The notes beneath the pieces were generated by a model. The model was not told where the DNA came from and did no database searches. It saw nothing but the letters and a program-made list of their open reading frames with translations. The position numbers were made by a program, and so were the translations under genes. From positions 1-39,749 of the forward strand of contig CAIQOK010000160.1 in assembly GCA_903873415.1 (NCBI GenBank): a stretch of 39,749 nt of DNA, in the 5' to 3' direction. The stretch is from an uncultured Verrucomicrobiota bacterium (GTDB taxonomy: Bacteria > Verrucomicrobiota > Verrucomicrobiia > Limisphaerales > CAIQOK01). Shown here in pieces: positions 6,976 to 17,830 of this stretch; positions within the stretch are counted from its first letter, which is position 1; each line of letters begins with the position of its first letter.

Positions 6976-8693
6976 TGCCAATTCACCGACTTCTCTCTCT
7001 CCTGTTTCTGCTTGTTCTCGTTTTGGGATGCGTGTCGTGCGGCCGGGATCCGGCAGCGCCGGCAGTCCGGACTCTTTACACTTGCGGCATGCACCCGCAG
7101 ATCGTGCAGGATCATCCGGGCAATTGCCCGGTTTGCGGCATGAAACTCACACCGGTCCGGAAGCCGGCGGACGCCGCCGCGCCTTCCTCCGGCATCGTGA
7201 TCGATCCGGCCACCATTCAAACGATGGGCCTGCGCACAGGCACCGTCACACGGGGACCGCTGCGCCGCACCATCCGCACGGTGGCGAATGTGGACTATGA
7301 CGAAACCGGTTTGGCGGACGTCACCACCAAATACAAAGGATGGATCGAGAAGCTTTATGTCGATGCCACCGGGGCTTTGGTCAATCCGGGCGATCCGCTG
7401 TTTTCAATCTATTCGCCGGAGCTTTACAGCGCGCAAACCGAATATCTCGCGGCCCTGGCCGCCAGTTCCAATTCCCCGGGCGGTTACGGCCGCAGCCTGC
7501 TCGATAGCGCCCGGACCAAGCTGCGGTTCTACGACATCTCCGATGCGCAGATCCGGGAACTGGACACCGCGCATGAGCCGAAAAAGTCGCTGACGATCAG
7601 CGCGCCCATCAGCGGATTCGTCACCGAAAAAATGGTGGTTTCGGGGCAGATGGTGGAGGCGGGAATGAAATTGTACCGGCTTGCGGAGCTGGGTATCGTA
7701 TGGGTCTACGCGCAGATTTACGAACAGGATCTGGCGTCGGTCCAGCTCGGTCAGGAGGCGGTGATGATTCTGTCTTATTTGCCGGACCGAAAATTCCGGG
7801 GTCGTGTGACCTATGTTTACCCGACGGTGGACGATAAAACCCGCACCGCGCGGGTGCGGATGGAGTTTCACAATCCGGGCTATTTCCTCAAGCCGGGAAT
7901 GTTCGCGACGGTGGAACTGGAGTGCAACTTGGAGCCGTCGGTTCTTCTGGTGCCGGATTCGTCAGTGCTGCGCAGCGGCCACAAAAACACCGTCTTCGTC
8001 GCCCTGCCGGGCGGCAGGTTTGAGGCACGGACCGTGTCGCTCGGATTGCAGGCTCAGGATTCCATGGACCAGGTGCTGGCGGGTTTGAGCGAAGGCGAAA
8101 GAATTGTCACCTCCGGTCAGTTCCTGCTCGATTCGGAAAGCCAGCTGCGCGAGGCCATTGATAAGATGTCAGGATCCGCCCAAACCACGCCGGGGCAAAC
8201 GTCCGCAGCCGTCCAATCACTTGCCTTGTCCGAAGGGCGCGCCGAGCAGGTTGTCTGGGTTTGTCCCATGCCTGAGCATGTTTCCATCCAATATGATCAT
8301 CCCGGCAAATGCCCCATTTGCGCGATGACGTTGGTGCCGGTGCCTAAAAGCACGCTCGCCAAAATCAGCCCCGGCGGCCGTTTGCTTTACCACACCTGCC
8401 CGATGCCCGATCACGGCGACGTGCATGCGGACAAGCCCGGCAAATGCCCAAAGTGCGGCATGACCCTCATTCCCGTCATGAGCGCGCCGGCTTTTGCGAC
8501 CAACACACCGGGTTTGGCCGTACCGGAGAAACTGCCGCCGCTCTTCGCCTGCCCCATGCACCTTGAAATCGTCTCGGACAAGCCCGGCCAATGTCCCCGA
8601 TGCGCCATGGAACTGGTGGCAACCGGCTCGTTGCCCGACGGGAAAAAGGCCGTGGAAAACTGGCTCAAGCGCCGCGCCCCCGGCCAACCCTGA
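6972..8693 (+). CDS. RND efflux periplasmic adaptor (CusB-like) with four heavy-metal-binding modules
   Basis: Membrane-fusion subunit that links the inner-membrane pump to the outer-membrane channel. It has a lipoprotein-type signal (lipobox LVLGC, C20). A heavy-metal-binding module with the C-x-M-H...CPVCGM pattern starts at C38. The core adaptor lies at about residues 70-390, with beta-barrel and lipoyl/hairpin segments such as VSGQMVEAGMKLYRLAEL and FLKPGMFATVEL. Three further modules lie in the C-terminus starting at C431, C476 and C527, each with CPM(P/H)...KCP.C.MTL-type spacing. Most CusB proteins have none or one such module, so at 573 residues this one is long. The modules probably capture Cu(I)/Ag(I) and hand it to the pump, which is inference. 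Start ATG overlaps the upstream stop. The pump gene follows after 6 bases. Confidence 0.95.
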   Translation: MMPIHRLLSLLFLLVLVLGCVSCGRDPAAPAVRTLYTCGMHPQIVQDHPGNCPVCGMKLTPVRKPADAAAPSSGIVIDPATIQTMGLRTGTVTRGPLRRTIRTVANVDYDETGLADVTTKYKGWIEKLYVDATGALVNPGDPLFSIYSPELYSAQTEYLAALAASSNSPGGYGRSLLDSARTKLRFYDISDAQIRELDTAHEPKKSLTISAPISGFVTEKMVVSGQMVEAGMKLYRLAELGIVWVYAQIYEQDLASVQLGQEAVMILSYLPDRKFRGRVTYVYPTVDDKTRTARVRMEFHNPGYFLKPGMFATVELECNLEPSVLLVPDSSVLRSGHKNTVFVALPGGRFEARTVSLGLQAQDSMDQVLAGLSEGERIVTSGQFLLDSESQLREAIDKMSGSAQTTPGQTSAAVQSLALSEGRAEQVVWVCPMPEHVSIQYDHPGKCPICAMTLVPVPKSTLAKISPGGRLLYHTCPMPDHGDVHADKPGKCPKCGMTLIPVMSAPAFATNTPGLAVPEKLPPLFACPMHLEIVSDKPGQCPRCAMELVATGSLPDGKKAVENWLKRRAPGQP

Positions 8694-8699
8694 TCTCCC

Positions 8700-11600
8700 A
8701 TGCTCCAACGCGTCATCGATTTTTCGCTGAAGAACAAGTTTATAGTCCTGCTGATCACTGGGGCACTGCTGCTTGGCGGAATCTACGCGGTCCGGCACAT
8801 TCCTCTGGACGCGATCCCCGACCTGTCGGACACCCAGGTCATTATCTATACGCAGTGGGAGGGGCAGGCACCCAATCTTGTGGAGGACCAGGTTACCTAT
8901 GCCATTACCACCAAAATGCTCTCCGTCCCGCGGCAGAAGGCGGTGCGGGGCTATTCGTTTTACGGCTTCTCGTTTGTGTATGTGATTTTCGAAGACGGCA
9001 CCGATCCTTACTGGGCCCGGAGCCGGGTGTTGGAATACCTGAGCAGCATCGGTGGCCAGCTGCCCAAAGGGGTGACGCCCTCATTGGGGCCTGATGCGAC
9101 CGGCGTTGGCTGGGCTTTCATGTACTCATTGAACTCCACCAACCGTGATCTGGCCGAGCTGCGATCCATGCAGGATTGGTATTTGAAATACCAGCTCACC
9201 GCCGTCGAAGGCGTGTCGGAAATCGCATCGGTCGGCGGCTTCGTCAAACAATACCAGGTCACCGTGGATCCCTCAAAACTGCGCGCCTACAGCTTGGCAC
9301 TCAAGGACGTCCGCATGGCCATCGAGCGCAGCAACGGGGAAGTCGGCGGCCGTTCCCTAGAACTTTCCGAGCGCGAATTCATAGTCCGGGTCAAAGGCTA
9401 TGTGAAGAATCTGGAGGACCTGCGCAAAGTCGCCGTCGGTCTGGGCGCTAATGGCGTGCCGGTTCTGTTGCGCGATGTCGCCCATGTCCAGTTCGGTTCC
9501 GACATGCGGCGCGGCATCGCCGAGCAGAACGGGGATGGCGAAACTGTCGGCGGCGTGGTTGTCGTCCGTTACGGCGCCAACGCCCGCGAAGTCATCGGCA
9601 ACGTGAAGCGGAGGCTGGATGAAGCGATGAAAGCGCTGCCGGCCGATGTGAGCTGCACCGTGGTTTATGACCGCACCGGACTCATCGACCGCGCGGTCAG
9701 GACGCTGGAGGAAAAATTACTCGAGGAAAGCCTCGTGGTCGCCTTGGTGTGCCTCGCTTTCCTGCTCCACCTCCGCAGCGCCCTGGTCGCCATCCTCATT
9801 TTGCCCATCGCCGTGCTTATCGCCGTCCTCATCATGTTCTGCCAGGGCATCAGCTCCAACATCATGTCGCTCGGCGGCATCGCCATTGCCATTGGCGCGA
9901 TGGTCGATGCGGTGATCATCATGATCGAGAATGCGCACAAGCATCTGGAGCGCGATCAGGGCAGAAAGCCCCACTGGGAAATCATCCGTGCCGCAGCCGT
10001 CGAGGTGGGGCCGACTCTGTTCTACTCGCTGCTTGTCATCACGGTGTCGTTCGTGCCGGTGTTCACCTTGCAGGCTCAGGAAGGGCGCATGTTCAAACCC
10101 CTTGCATTTACCAAGACCTACTCGATGGCGGCGGCGGCCCTCCTGTCCATTACCCTGGCCCCCATCCTGATGGGATGGTTTATCCGCGGAAAGATCCCCT
10201 CTGAGGAAAAAAACCCGATCAACCGCCTGTTGGTCTGGATTTATCATCCGATGATTGATTTTGTCATCCGGTGGCGCTGGGCGGTTGTGTTCACTGCGGC
10301 ATTGGTGGTGGTCTGGGTTTTCCTACCGTGGAACGCGTTGGTGAGAGGCTTGATGCCCGAGGGGCGGGCGCGGGATTACGCGCTCAAAGCCGGCGCGGTT
10401 TTCCCTTATCAAAACATCGGTTCCGAATTCATGCCCCCGCTCTACGAAGGCGATCTGCTCTACATGCCGACGACTTTCCCCGGCATCTCGGTGACCAAGG
10501 CGCGCCAGATCATCCAGATCACCGACCGATTGATCAAGGGTTTCCCGGAGGTGAGGACCGTGTTTGGCAAGGTGGGGAGGGCGGAGACTGCCACCGATCC
10601 GGCGCCGATGGACATGATCGAAACGACGATCCAGCTGCAACCGGAGGAGCAGTGGCCGCTGGTGGATATTCTGGATGAAGCCGGCAAGGTCGTCGCGCAT
10701 CGCCGCCGCACCTCGGAGGAACTGGCTGACGCCATGAACAATGCCGTGCAAATTCCCGGACTTAACAATGCTTGGACCATGCCGATCAAGACGCGTATCG
10801 ACATGCTGTCCACCGGCATCAAAACGCTCGTGGGCATCAAGGTGGCGGGACCTGATTTGCAGGAGCTGGAACGGATCGGGATTGAAATTGAGTCGGTAAT
10901 CCGCCGGGTTCCCGGGACGGCCAGCGCCTACGCCGAGCGGGTGATGGGCGGCCGGTTTATTGAGTTTGAAATTGATCGCGATGCCATCGCCCGTTACGGA
11001 CTGACGCTGGGCGATGTGCAGGATGTTTTGTCGGTTGCGCTGGGAGGGATGGCGTTGACGACGACGGTGGAAGGTCTGCAACGCTATACGATTAGTCTGC
11101 GATATGACCGTGATTTTCGTTCGGACCTGCGGGCTTTGCGCGAGGATATCATGGTGCCCACGGCGGGCGGGGCCCAGGTGCCGCTGGGGCAGTTGGCCTC
11201 CTTAAAAATTGTCGACGGGCCGATGGGGATCAAAAGCGAGGGCGCGGTGCCCAATGCGTGGATTTATGTCGACCTGCGCGGGGTGGATGTGGGCACCTAT
11301 GTTGAGATGGCTCGGCACGCCGTGAATGAAGCGGTGGCTAATGATCAGGTCCACCTGCCGGCCGGCTACAACCTTTTCTGGAGCGGGCAGTATGAATACA
11401 TGCTCCGCGCCCGCCAACGGCTGCTTGTCGTGGTGCCTCTGACTCTGCTGATCATCCTGCTTATCATCTATCTCAATACCAAATCCCTGGTTAAAACGGC
11501 CATCGTGATGTTGGCGGTGCCGTTTTCTTTGGTGGGTGCTTTTTGGGTCGTTTATCTGCTCGGTTACAATCTCAGCGTCGCCGTGTGGGTGGGCATTATC

Positions 11601-11972
11601 GCATTGGCGGGACTCGATGCGGAAACCGGGGTGGTCATGCTGCTTTATCTGGATCTCGCTTTTGAGGAGTGGAGGCAAAGTGGAAAGCTGCGATCTGTCA
11701 GCGACCTGCGTGACGCCATTTACCATGGGGCGGTGAAACGGGTCCGCCCCAAAGCAATGACCGCCTGCGTGATCATCGCCGGCCTGGCGCCGATTCTATG
11801 GAGCCACGGGGCCGGGGCGGATGTGATGAAACGCATCGCCACGCCGATGATTGGCGGTGTGGTGACTTCCACGGTGATGGAACTGCTGGTCTATCCGGCC
11901 ATTTTTTATCTCTGGCGCTCTCGTAATCTGGCCCCGGCACCCATTTTTCACTTGAGGAATCCGGAAAAGTAG
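8700..11972 (+). CDS. cusA: heavy-metal RND efflux pump, CusA/CzcA family (probably Cu/Ag)
   Basis: Inner-membrane proton-driven pump of 1090 residues, the usual HME-RND size being about 1045. The N-terminus, including HIPLDAIPDLSDTQVI near residue 38-53, is characteristic. The transmembrane segment with GAMVDAVIIMIENAHKHLE near residue 400-420 carries the family's charged proton-relay residue. Twelve membrane helices are expected in two blocks, and both hydrophobic blocks are visible. M589 (in GDLLYMP), M639 (in APMDMIETTIQL) and M702 (in TRIDMLSTG) align by position and context with the three methionines of E. coli CusA (M573, M623, M672) that bind Cu(I)/Ag(I). This favours copper/silver over Co/Zn/Cd. 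An insertion of about 14 residues lies between the last two. It is the last gene of the metal locus. Confidence 0.95.
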   Translation: MLQRVIDFSLKNKFIVLLITGALLLGGIYAVRHIPLDAIPDLSDTQVIIYTQWEGQAPNLVEDQVTYAITTKMLSVPRQKAVRGYSFYGFSFVYVIFEDGTDPYWARSRVLEYLSSIGGQLPKGVTPSLGPDATGVGWAFMYSLNSTNRDLAELRSMQDWYLKYQLTAVEGVSEIASVGGFVKQYQVTVDPSKLRAYSLALKDVRMAIERSNGEVGGRSLELSEREFIVRVKGYVKNLEDLRKVAVGLGANGVPVLLRDVAHVQFGSDMRRGIAEQNGDGETVGGVVVVRYGANAREVIGNVKRRLDEAMKALPADVSCTVVYDRTGLIDRAVRTLEEKLLEESLVVALVCLAFLLHLRSALVAILILPIAVLIAVLIMFCQGISSNIMSLGGIAIAIGAMVDAVIIMIENAHKHLERDQGRKPHWEIIRAAAVEVGPTLFYSLLVITVSFVPVFTLQAQEGRMFKPLAFTKTYSMAAAALLSITLAPILMGWFIRGKIPSEEKNPINRLLVWIYHPMIDFVIRWRWAVVFTAALVVVWVFLPWNALVRGLMPEGRARDYALKAGAVFPYQNIGSEFMPPLYEGDLLYMPTTFPGISVTKARQIIQITDRLIKGFPEVRTVFGKVGRAETATDPAPMDMIETTIQLQPEEQWPLVDILDEAGKVVAHRRRTSEELADAMNNAVQIPGLNNAWTMPIKTRIDMLSTGIKTLVGIKVAGPDLQELERIGIEIESVIRRVPGTASAYAERVMGGRFIEFEIDRDAIARYGLTLGDVQDVLSVALGGMALTTTVEGLQRYTISLRYDRDFRSDLRALREDIMVPTAGGAQVPLGQLASLKIVDGPMGIKSEGAVPNAWIYVDLRGVDVGTYVEMARHAVNEAVANDQVHLPAGYNLFWSGQYEYMLRARQRLLVVVPLTLLIILLIIYLNTKSLVKTAIVMLAVPFSLVGAFWVVYLLGYNLSVAVWVGIIALAGLDAETGVVMLLYLDLAFEEWRQSGKLRSVSDLRDAIYHGAVKRVRPKAMTACVIIAGLAPILWSHGAGADVMKRIATPMIGGVVTSTVMELLVYPAIFYLWRSRNLAPAPIFHLRNPEK

Positions 11973-12633
11973 CGATGATAGATTCAGTTGTGGCGCGGCT
12001 GAGGCGCGCCGTGGTTCTTTGGAAAACAATTTAGAAGCCGGACATACCGGCGCTGACTTTACCCTGCCTACGCTCGTGTTAGAAACTATGTCCTTGAACC
12101 GTAGTTAATAAATCCAGGGGCTTTAACCGCGGTTGCAGCCGACAGGCCTTTATTGGAAGTCGAAAACAACCCGGCGGGTCCCGATCTGTTTCTAGTAAGT
12201 TCAAAGGAACTGTTATACACGGCACTGGCGGGGTTTTCCATTTCCGCATCAGACCTCTTTGCTTATTTCCCCCGGGATTCCCTCAGTTCCGATAGACCGG
12301 TTTTTTTGATCATGCTTGAGCTGCTTTTCGGTTCGGGCAGCAGCCGTGATCTTTTCCTGTTTGGAACCACGATGAGAACCGCCGACTCCGCGACGCTCAA
12401 GCTGACGTGAATACGTTGTAATGATCTCTGCCTCTATTGACTGCCGCCCATATCCGTTTTTATCCACGCAGTTCCGCATTGAATAGTGCTTTTGCTTTTC
12501 TGATTCACCCGGATTGGTAACCGAAACAACAGCCGTAGTGCCGGGAGCGCTGCGGTTCGGCTTCCGGGGCCGCAGGCGAGGTCCGGTGGAGTCGGATTCC
12601 AGAATGCCGCATCCTGCCACCCTTGGGGGCGGT
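11973..12633. other. 660-base gap without a convincing gene
   Basis: The gap follows the pump gene and precedes a convergent small gene. GGCGCG (11992-11997) and CGCGCC (12005-12010) could form a weak terminator-like hairpin for the efflux transcript, but only a short T-rich stretch follows. A 10-base perfect palindrome AACCGCGGTT lies at 12125-12134. Open frames of 85 codons (12153-12410, plus) and 123 codons (12249-12620, minus) overlap each other, have no recognisable domain and no ribosome-binding site, and are not supported as genes. Confidence 0.5.
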
Positions 12634-12990
12634 TCAATCCCGGGTTTCAGGTTTCAGTTGCCGGGTTCGGGATGTTTCCGGGCTCTCTACTGGGTTTTCC
12701 GCGGATGCCTGGGGTTCTGTCAGGCTCTTTTTTCCGCGCGCAATTTCCCCAAGCGTCTCTGACAGGAGCGCCTGCTCCTCCGTTCGCGCCGCCCGGCGGG
12801 TGGCCGCCAGATCCTGTATCGCCACCAAAATGGCTGCGGCAGTTAAGATCAGGCAGGCCAACCAGCAGGCCGGGAGGCCCAGAGGCCCGAGATAAGCCGC
12901 CAACCCTGTCTGGCTTGCCAAAAGGAAAGCCAAGCCCAGGGCCAGAAACAGCGCCCCCAACCAGCGCCGACGATTGACTGGAGTGGTCAT
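12634..12990 (-). CDS. small two-helix membrane protein of unknown function
   Basis: A 118-residue protein that I cannot assign to a family. The N-terminus is short and basic (NRRRW). It is followed by two transmembrane helices at about residues 10-29 (LGALFLALGLAFLLASQ) and 35-57 (GLPACWLACLILTAAAILVAI). A cytoplasmic, charged tail of about 60 residues follows, with an acidic/basic helical stretch (ATRRAARTEEQALLSETLGEIARG) that could form a coiled coil. The start is ATG with no Shine-Dalgarno. It is transcribed divergently from gltB and stands alone. The clean membrane topology makes it a probable real gene rather than a shadow. Confidence 0.7.
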   Translation of the reverse strand: MTTPVNRRRWLGALFLALGLAFLLASQTGLAAYLGPLGLPACWLACLILTAAAILVAIQDLAATRRAARTEEQALLSETLGEIARGKKSLTEPQASAENPVESPETSRTRQLKPETRD

Positions 12991-13170
12991 GGCTCCAACT
13001 TAGCTCACGGCCAGGTGGGGTGGAACTTTTTCCTGTGGCATCCGGGTTGGATGCAATCCGTAGTCTCCGCGTTAAAAAAATGAAATCAACTATTGCGAAG
13101 CGGGAAAGATTTGGTGAACACTAGCACAATTTGAGTGGTGCGGTCCGTACGATCCAACCCGATATAAAAG

Positions 13171-16100
13171 ATGAGCATCAAATTGGCAGTGCCAAACGAT
13201 AGCGGTGAACCCCGGCTTGGGTTCCCGCCCAAACAGGGCTTGTATGATCCGCAGTTTGAGCGTGACGCCTGCGGGTTGGGCTTCGTGGTGCACATGAAGG
13301 GCGCCAAGTCCCACCAGACCGTGAGCGATGCCCTGCAGATCCTGGTCAATTTGGATCACCGGGGCGCTTGTGGTTGCGAGGCCAACACGGGCGACGGAGC
13401 GGGCATTCTGGTTCAGGTCCCCCACGACTTTCTCAGCGCCGAAGCGGAACGCTTGGGTTTCAAGCTTCCCGAGCCGGGTGGGTATGGGGTCGGGATGTTG
13501 TTTCTTCCGAAAAACCCCGCCGAGCGCGCCGCAGTTCAGGCCGAGGTTTCCAGGATCGTAGCCGCCGAGGGCCAGACCTTGTTGGGCTGGCGCGAGGTGC
13601 CCACCGACAACTCGTCACTGGGCAGGACGGCTGTGGCCGCAGAGCCGTTCATGATGCAGGTGTTCGTCGGCCGGAGCAGCGGTTTGGCCGATGAGGCGGC
13701 ATTCGAACGCAAGCTCTACGTCATCCGCAAGCTGGCGGAGCAGGCCATTCGCTACGGTGCCCAATTTCCCGGAGGCAAGTGGTTCTATGTGTCCAGCCTT
13801 TCCAGCCGCACCCTGATCTACAAGGGCATGTTGATGCCGGAGCAGGTGGGCAAATACTATCCCGACCTGTGCAATCCCGCCCTGACCACGGCCTTGGCGC
13901 TGGTTCATTCTCGATTTTCAACCAATACATTTCCGAGCTGGGACCGGGCGCATCCAAACCGTTACATCGCGCACAACGGCGAAATCAACACGCTGCGCGG
14001 CAATGTGAACTGGATGAAGGCCTCCCAGGCCAACTTCGTGTCCGATGTGTTCGGGGCCGACATCAAAAAAGTCGTGCCGGTGATCAACGAGGACAACAGT
14101 GACTCGGCCCAGTTTGACAACGTGGTGGAGCTGCTGGCGCTTTCCGGCCGGGAATTGCCCCACGCTATGATGATGATGATTCCCGAGCCGTGGGAAAATC
14201 ACGAAAGCATGAGCGCGGAGCGCCGTGCTTTTTACGAGTTTCACTCCTGTCTCATGGAGCCGTGGGACGGCCCAGCCTCGGTCGCCTTTACCGACGGCCA
14301 CCGCATCGGCGCCTGCTTGGACCGCAACGGTCTCCGTCCCTCGCGTTATTACGTCACCAAGGACGACATGGTGATCATGGCCTCCGAGGCGGGTGTTCTG
14401 CCGATCGCCCCGGAGCGGGTGCAGCTCAAGGGACGCCTTCAACCCGGCCGCATGTTTTTGGTGGACACATTGGAGGGCAGAATTGTGGCCGATGAGGAGT
14501 TGAAGCAGAAATACGCCGGGGCGCATCCCTACCGCCAGTGGTTGGATGAGCACCACGTCCTGCTGGAAGATCTGGCGGAACCCCCGCACGTCACCGAACC
14601 GGCGCACCGCAAGGTTCTGCAGTGGCAACAGGCCTTTGGCTACACCTTCGAAGATCTGCGCTTCATCGTGGGTCCGATGGCTAATGACGGCGTGCAACCG
14701 CTCGGGTCCATGGGCACTGACACCCCGCTGGCGGTTCTCTCGAACAAGCCTCAGTTGCTCTATAACTATTTCAAGCAGCTCTTCGCTCAGGTCACCAATC
14801 CCCCGATCGACCCGATCCGCGAGGAGATTGTCACCTCCACCGAGACGATGGTGGGGGCCCGGGGTGGGCTGCTCAAGCCGACGGCTGAAAGCTGCGCTCT
14901 GATCAAGCTGGAGCATCCGCTTCTGACCAACGAGCAGCTGGAAAAGCTGCGTCATGTGAGCCGGGCGGGATTCCGTGCGGAAACACTCCCCATTCTCTTC
15001 AAGGCTGCGGACCGGAACGGCGGTTTGGAGGTGGCGCTCAACGGACTTTTCGCCTCCGCCGACCGCGCCATCCAGAACGGGGTCACGATTTTGATTCTCT
15101 CCGACCGTGGCGTTTCGCCGGAGCAGGCACCCATCCCCGCCCTGCTTGCGGTTGCCGGTCTGCACCATCATTTGATCCGGGCCGGGACCCGCTCCCGCGT
15201 CGGACTGGTCCTCGAGTCTGGCGAGCCCCGCGAGGTGCATCATTTCGCACTGCTTATCGGCTACGGCTGCAGCGCTATCAATCCGTATCTCGCGTATGAC
15301 ACCATCGACGACCTGATTGCTGAGAAGCTGCTGTTGAACACCGACCACAAGACGGCGGTGAAGAAGTACATCAAAGCGGCCATCAAGGGCGTGGTCAAGA
15401 CCATGGCCAAGATGGGGATTTCGACGGTGCAGAGCTACCGAGGTGCGCAGATTTTCGAGGCAATCGGTCTGAGTAGCGAGGTGGTGGACCGTTATTTCAC
15501 ATGGACCCCCAGCCGGATTCAAGGCGTGGGTTTGGACGTGATTGCGCAGGAGGTGCTCAAGCGCCATGCCCATGCATTTCCGGACCGTGAAATCAACGGC
15601 CAACTTGATTCGGGCGGCCAGTATCAATGGCGAGACAACGGTGAATATCACCTCTTCAATCCGCAGACGATCCACAAGCTGCAGCTGGCCTGCCGGCTCA
15701 ACAGCGACAAAATCTACCGTGAATATGCCGAGCTGATCAACAATCAGGCCAAGCATCTTTGCACTCTCCGCGGACTGCTGGAGTTCAATTGGGATGAAAA
15801 CGCCATTCCCATCGACGAGGTGGAGCCGGTTGAGTCCATTGTGAAGCGTTTCAAGACTGGGGCGATGAGCTACGGTTCCATTTCGCAGGAGGCGCACGAG
15901 ACGTTGGCCGTGGCGATGAACCGTCTGGGCGGCAAGTCCAACACCGGCGAGGGCGGTGAGGATCCCGAGCGTTACACGCTGATGCCGAATGGTGATTCCA
16001 AGAATTCCGCGATCAAACAGGTCGCCAGCGGCCGGTTCGGCGTGACCAGCCACTATCTGGTTAATGCCCGCGAATTGCAGATTAAGATGTCCCAAGGGGC

Positions 16101-17790
16101 CAAGCCCGGCGAGGGCGGCGAATTGCCCGGCAAGAAGGTTTATCCCTGGGTGGCCAAGACCCGTGGCACCACCGCCGGCGTCGGACTTATTTCCCCGCCC
16201 CCCCATCACGACATTTATTCCATCGAGGATTTGTCGGAGCTGATCCATGATCTCAAGAATTCCAACCGCGCTGCCAGGATCAGCGTGAAGCTGGTGGCCG
16301 AGGTGGGTGTTGGAACCGTCGCGGCCGGCGTGGCCAAGGCCCATGCCGATGTTGTGCTTATATCCGGTCATGATGGCGGGACCGGGGCGTCGCCGATTTC
16401 TTCCATCAAACATGCGGGCGGTCCGTGGGAGCTGGGGCTGGCCGAAGCGCACCAGACGTTGGTGCTGAATAATCTCCGCAGCCGCATCTATGTCGAGACC
16501 GACGGTCAGTTGAAGACGGGCCGCGATGTGGCGGTTGCGGCGCTGCTCGGGGCCGAGGAATTCGGCTTTGCCACGGCCCCGCTGGTGGTGATGGGCTGCA
16601 TCATGATGCGGGTTTGCCATCTCAACACCTGTCCGGTGGGTGTGGCGACCCAAGATCCGAAATTGCGCGCCCGGTTCACCGGCAGCGCGGATCATGTGGT
16701 GAATTTCATGCGTTTCATCGCCCAAGAGTTGCGAGAGATCATGGCTAAACTCGGGTTCCGCAAACTTGAGGACATGGTCGGGCGCACCGACAAGCTTGTT
16801 CCATGGAAGGCCATTGAGCATTGGAAAGCCAGCGGGCTGGATCTCACACCGATTCTGCACCAGCCGCAGGTCGGACCGGAGGTGGGCCGTTTTCGACAGC
16901 AGGCTCAGGACCACGGGCTGGAGAAATCCTTGGATGTGACCCGTTTGCTGGAAATCTGCCAGCCGGCCATTGAGCATGGCACCAAAGTGAGGGCCGAATT
17001 GCCTATCATCAATGTCAACCGGGTTGTCGGCACGATTGTGGGTAGCGAGATCACCAAGAAATACGGGCCGGAAGGCCTGCCCGAGGACACGGTGAGTTTG
17101 AAATTCCACGGCAGCGCCGGGCAGAGTCTGGGTGCCTTTATTCCCAAAGGGATGACTTTGGAGCTGGAAGGCGACGCGAACGATTATTTTGGCAAGGGCC
17201 TGAGTGGCGGCAAGTTGATTGTTTATCCTCCGAAAGCCTCCACGTTCAAGGCTGAGGAAAACATCATCATCGGCAACGTGGCCCTTTACGGGGCGACCGC
17301 CGGCGAGATTTTCGTGCGAGGCATGGCCGGCGAACGCTTTGCCGTCCGTAATTCCGGAGTCAATGCGGTGGTTGAAGGGGTCGGGGACCATGGCTGTGAA
17401 TACATGACCGGCGGGCGCGTGGTCGTGCTGGGTCGGACCGGTCGTAATTTCGCCGCCGGCATGAGCGGCGGGGTTGCGTATGTCCTCGACGAGGCGGGGG
17501 ATTTTAAGGACCGCTGCAACATGGAGCTGGTGGCGCTGGAAAAACTCACCGATCCCGGGGAGGTCGAGCAGCTCTGGAAGCTGATCCAGCGGCATCAGAC
17601 GTTCACACAGAGCGCTTTTGCCACTCGGGTTCTTCGTGACTGGTCAAACTATATCCCGAAATTTGTCAAGGTGCTCCCCCAAGACTACGCTCGTGTTCTC
17701 AAATCCCTCGAGAAGGCCCAATCACAGGGTTTAAGCGGCGAAGACGCCATTCTGGCGGCGTTCGAGGAGAACGTCAAAGGCGGTCATTGA
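13171..17790 (+). CDS. gltB: glutamate synthase, large (alpha) subunit
   Basis: Large subunit of NADPH-dependent glutamate synthase (GOGAT), which makes glutamate from glutamine and 2-oxoglutarate in ammonia assimilation. Length is 1539 residues, as expected. The class II glutamine amidotransferase domain begins at C34 in the segment [10 protein letters not shown]; this cysteine would become N-terminal after removal of the propeptide. The central and FMN-binding synthase domains follow. The segment [16 protein letters not shown] near residue 905 and the [15 protein letters not shown] loop are typical. The 3Fe-4S ligands are C1143, C1149 and C1154 (spacing C-x5-C-x4-C, ending CHLNTCPVG). The C-terminal GXGXG beta-helix domain contains repeated glycine-rich turns. 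It is followed after 40 bases by gltD, with which it forms the enzyme. Start ATG, no Shine-Dalgarno. Confidence 0.98.
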   Translation: MSIKLAVPNDSGEPRLGFPPKQGLYDPQFERDACGLGFVVHMKGAKSHQTVSDALQILVNLDHRGACGCEANTGDGAGILVQVPHDFLSAEAERLGFKLPEPGGYGVGMLFLPKNPAERAAVQAEVSRIVAAEGQTLLGWREVPTDNSSLGRTAVAAEPFMMQVFVGRSSGLADEAAFERKLYVIRKLAEQAIRYGAQFPGGKWFYVSSLSSRTLIYKGMLMPEQVGKYYPDLCNPALTTALALVHSRFSTNTFPSWDRAHPNRYIAHNGEINTLRGNVNWMKASQANFVSDVFGADIKKVVPVINEDNSDSAQFDNVVELLALSGRELPHAMMMMIPEPWENHESMSAERRAFYEFHSCLMEPWDGPASVAFTDGHRIGACLDRNGLRPSRYYVTKDDMVIMASEAGVLPIAPERVQLKGRLQPGRMFLVDTLEGRIVADEELKQKYAGAHPYRQWLDEHHVLLEDLAEPPHVTEPAHRKVLQWQQAFGYTFEDLRFIVGPMANDGVQPLGSMGTDTPLAVLSNKPQLLYNYFKQLFAQVTNPPIDPIREEIVTSTETMVGARGGLLKPTAESCALIKLEHPLLTNEQLEKLRHVSRAGFRAETLPILFKAADRNGGLEVALNGLFASADRAIQNGVTILILSDRGVSPEQAPIPALLAVAGLHHHLIRAGTRSRVGLVLESGEPREVHHFALLIGYGCSAINPYLAYDTIDDLIAEKLLLNTDHKTAVKKYIKAAIKGVVKTMAKMGISTVQSYRGAQIFEAIGLSSEVVDRYFTWTPSRIQGVGLDVIAQEVLKRHAHAFPDREINGQLDSGGQYQWRDNGEYHLFNPQTIHKLQLACRLNSDKIYREYAELINNQAKHLCTLRGLLEFNWDENAIPIDEVEPVESIVKRFKTGAMSYGSISQEAHETLAVAMNRLGGKSNTGEGGEDPERYTLMPNGDSKNSAIKQVASGRFGVTSHYLVNARELQIKMSQGAKPGEGGELPGKKVYPWVAKTRGTTAGVGLISPPPHHDIYSIEDLSELIHDLKNSNRAARISVKLVAEVGVGTVAAGVAKAHADVVLISGHDGGTGASPISSIKHAGGPWELGLAEAHQTLVLNNLRSRIYVETDGQLKTGRDVAVAALLGAEEFGFATAPLVVMGCIMMRVCHLNTCPVGVATQDPKLRARFTGSADHVVNFMRFIAQELREIMAKLGFRKLEDMVGRTDKLVPWKAIEHWKASGLDLTPILHQPQVGPEVGRFRQQAQDHGLEKSLDVTRLLEICQPAIEHGTKVRAELPIINVNRVVGTIVGSEITKKYGPEGLPEDTVSLKFHGSAGQSLGAFIPKGMTLELEGDANDYFGKGLSGGKLIVYPPKASTFKAEENIIIGNVALYGATAGEIFVRGMAGERFAVRNSGVNAVVEGVGDHGCEYMTGGRVVVLGRTGRNFAAGMSGGVAYVLDEAGDFKDRCNMELVALEKLTDPGEVEQLWKLIQRHQTFTQSAFATRVLRDWSNYIPKFVKVLPQDYARVLKSLEKAQSQGLSGEDAILAAFEENVKGGH

Positions 17791-17830
17791 CCCGAGAGCA
17801 ATCAATCTCAACCCCCAACTGAATCAAGCG

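Noticed and set aside
12153-12620. Opposed small ORFs in the gap after the pump gene
   Set aside because: They overlap each other in opposite directions, lack ribosome-binding sites and show no family resemblance. I considered a decayed mobile element but saw no terminal repeats or transposase motifs.
13918-17595. 1225-codon open frame on the minus strand, antisense to gltB
   Set aside because: GltB on the plus strand has all family motifs. The antisense frame has no domain and arises from GC-biased codon use; it is a shadow.
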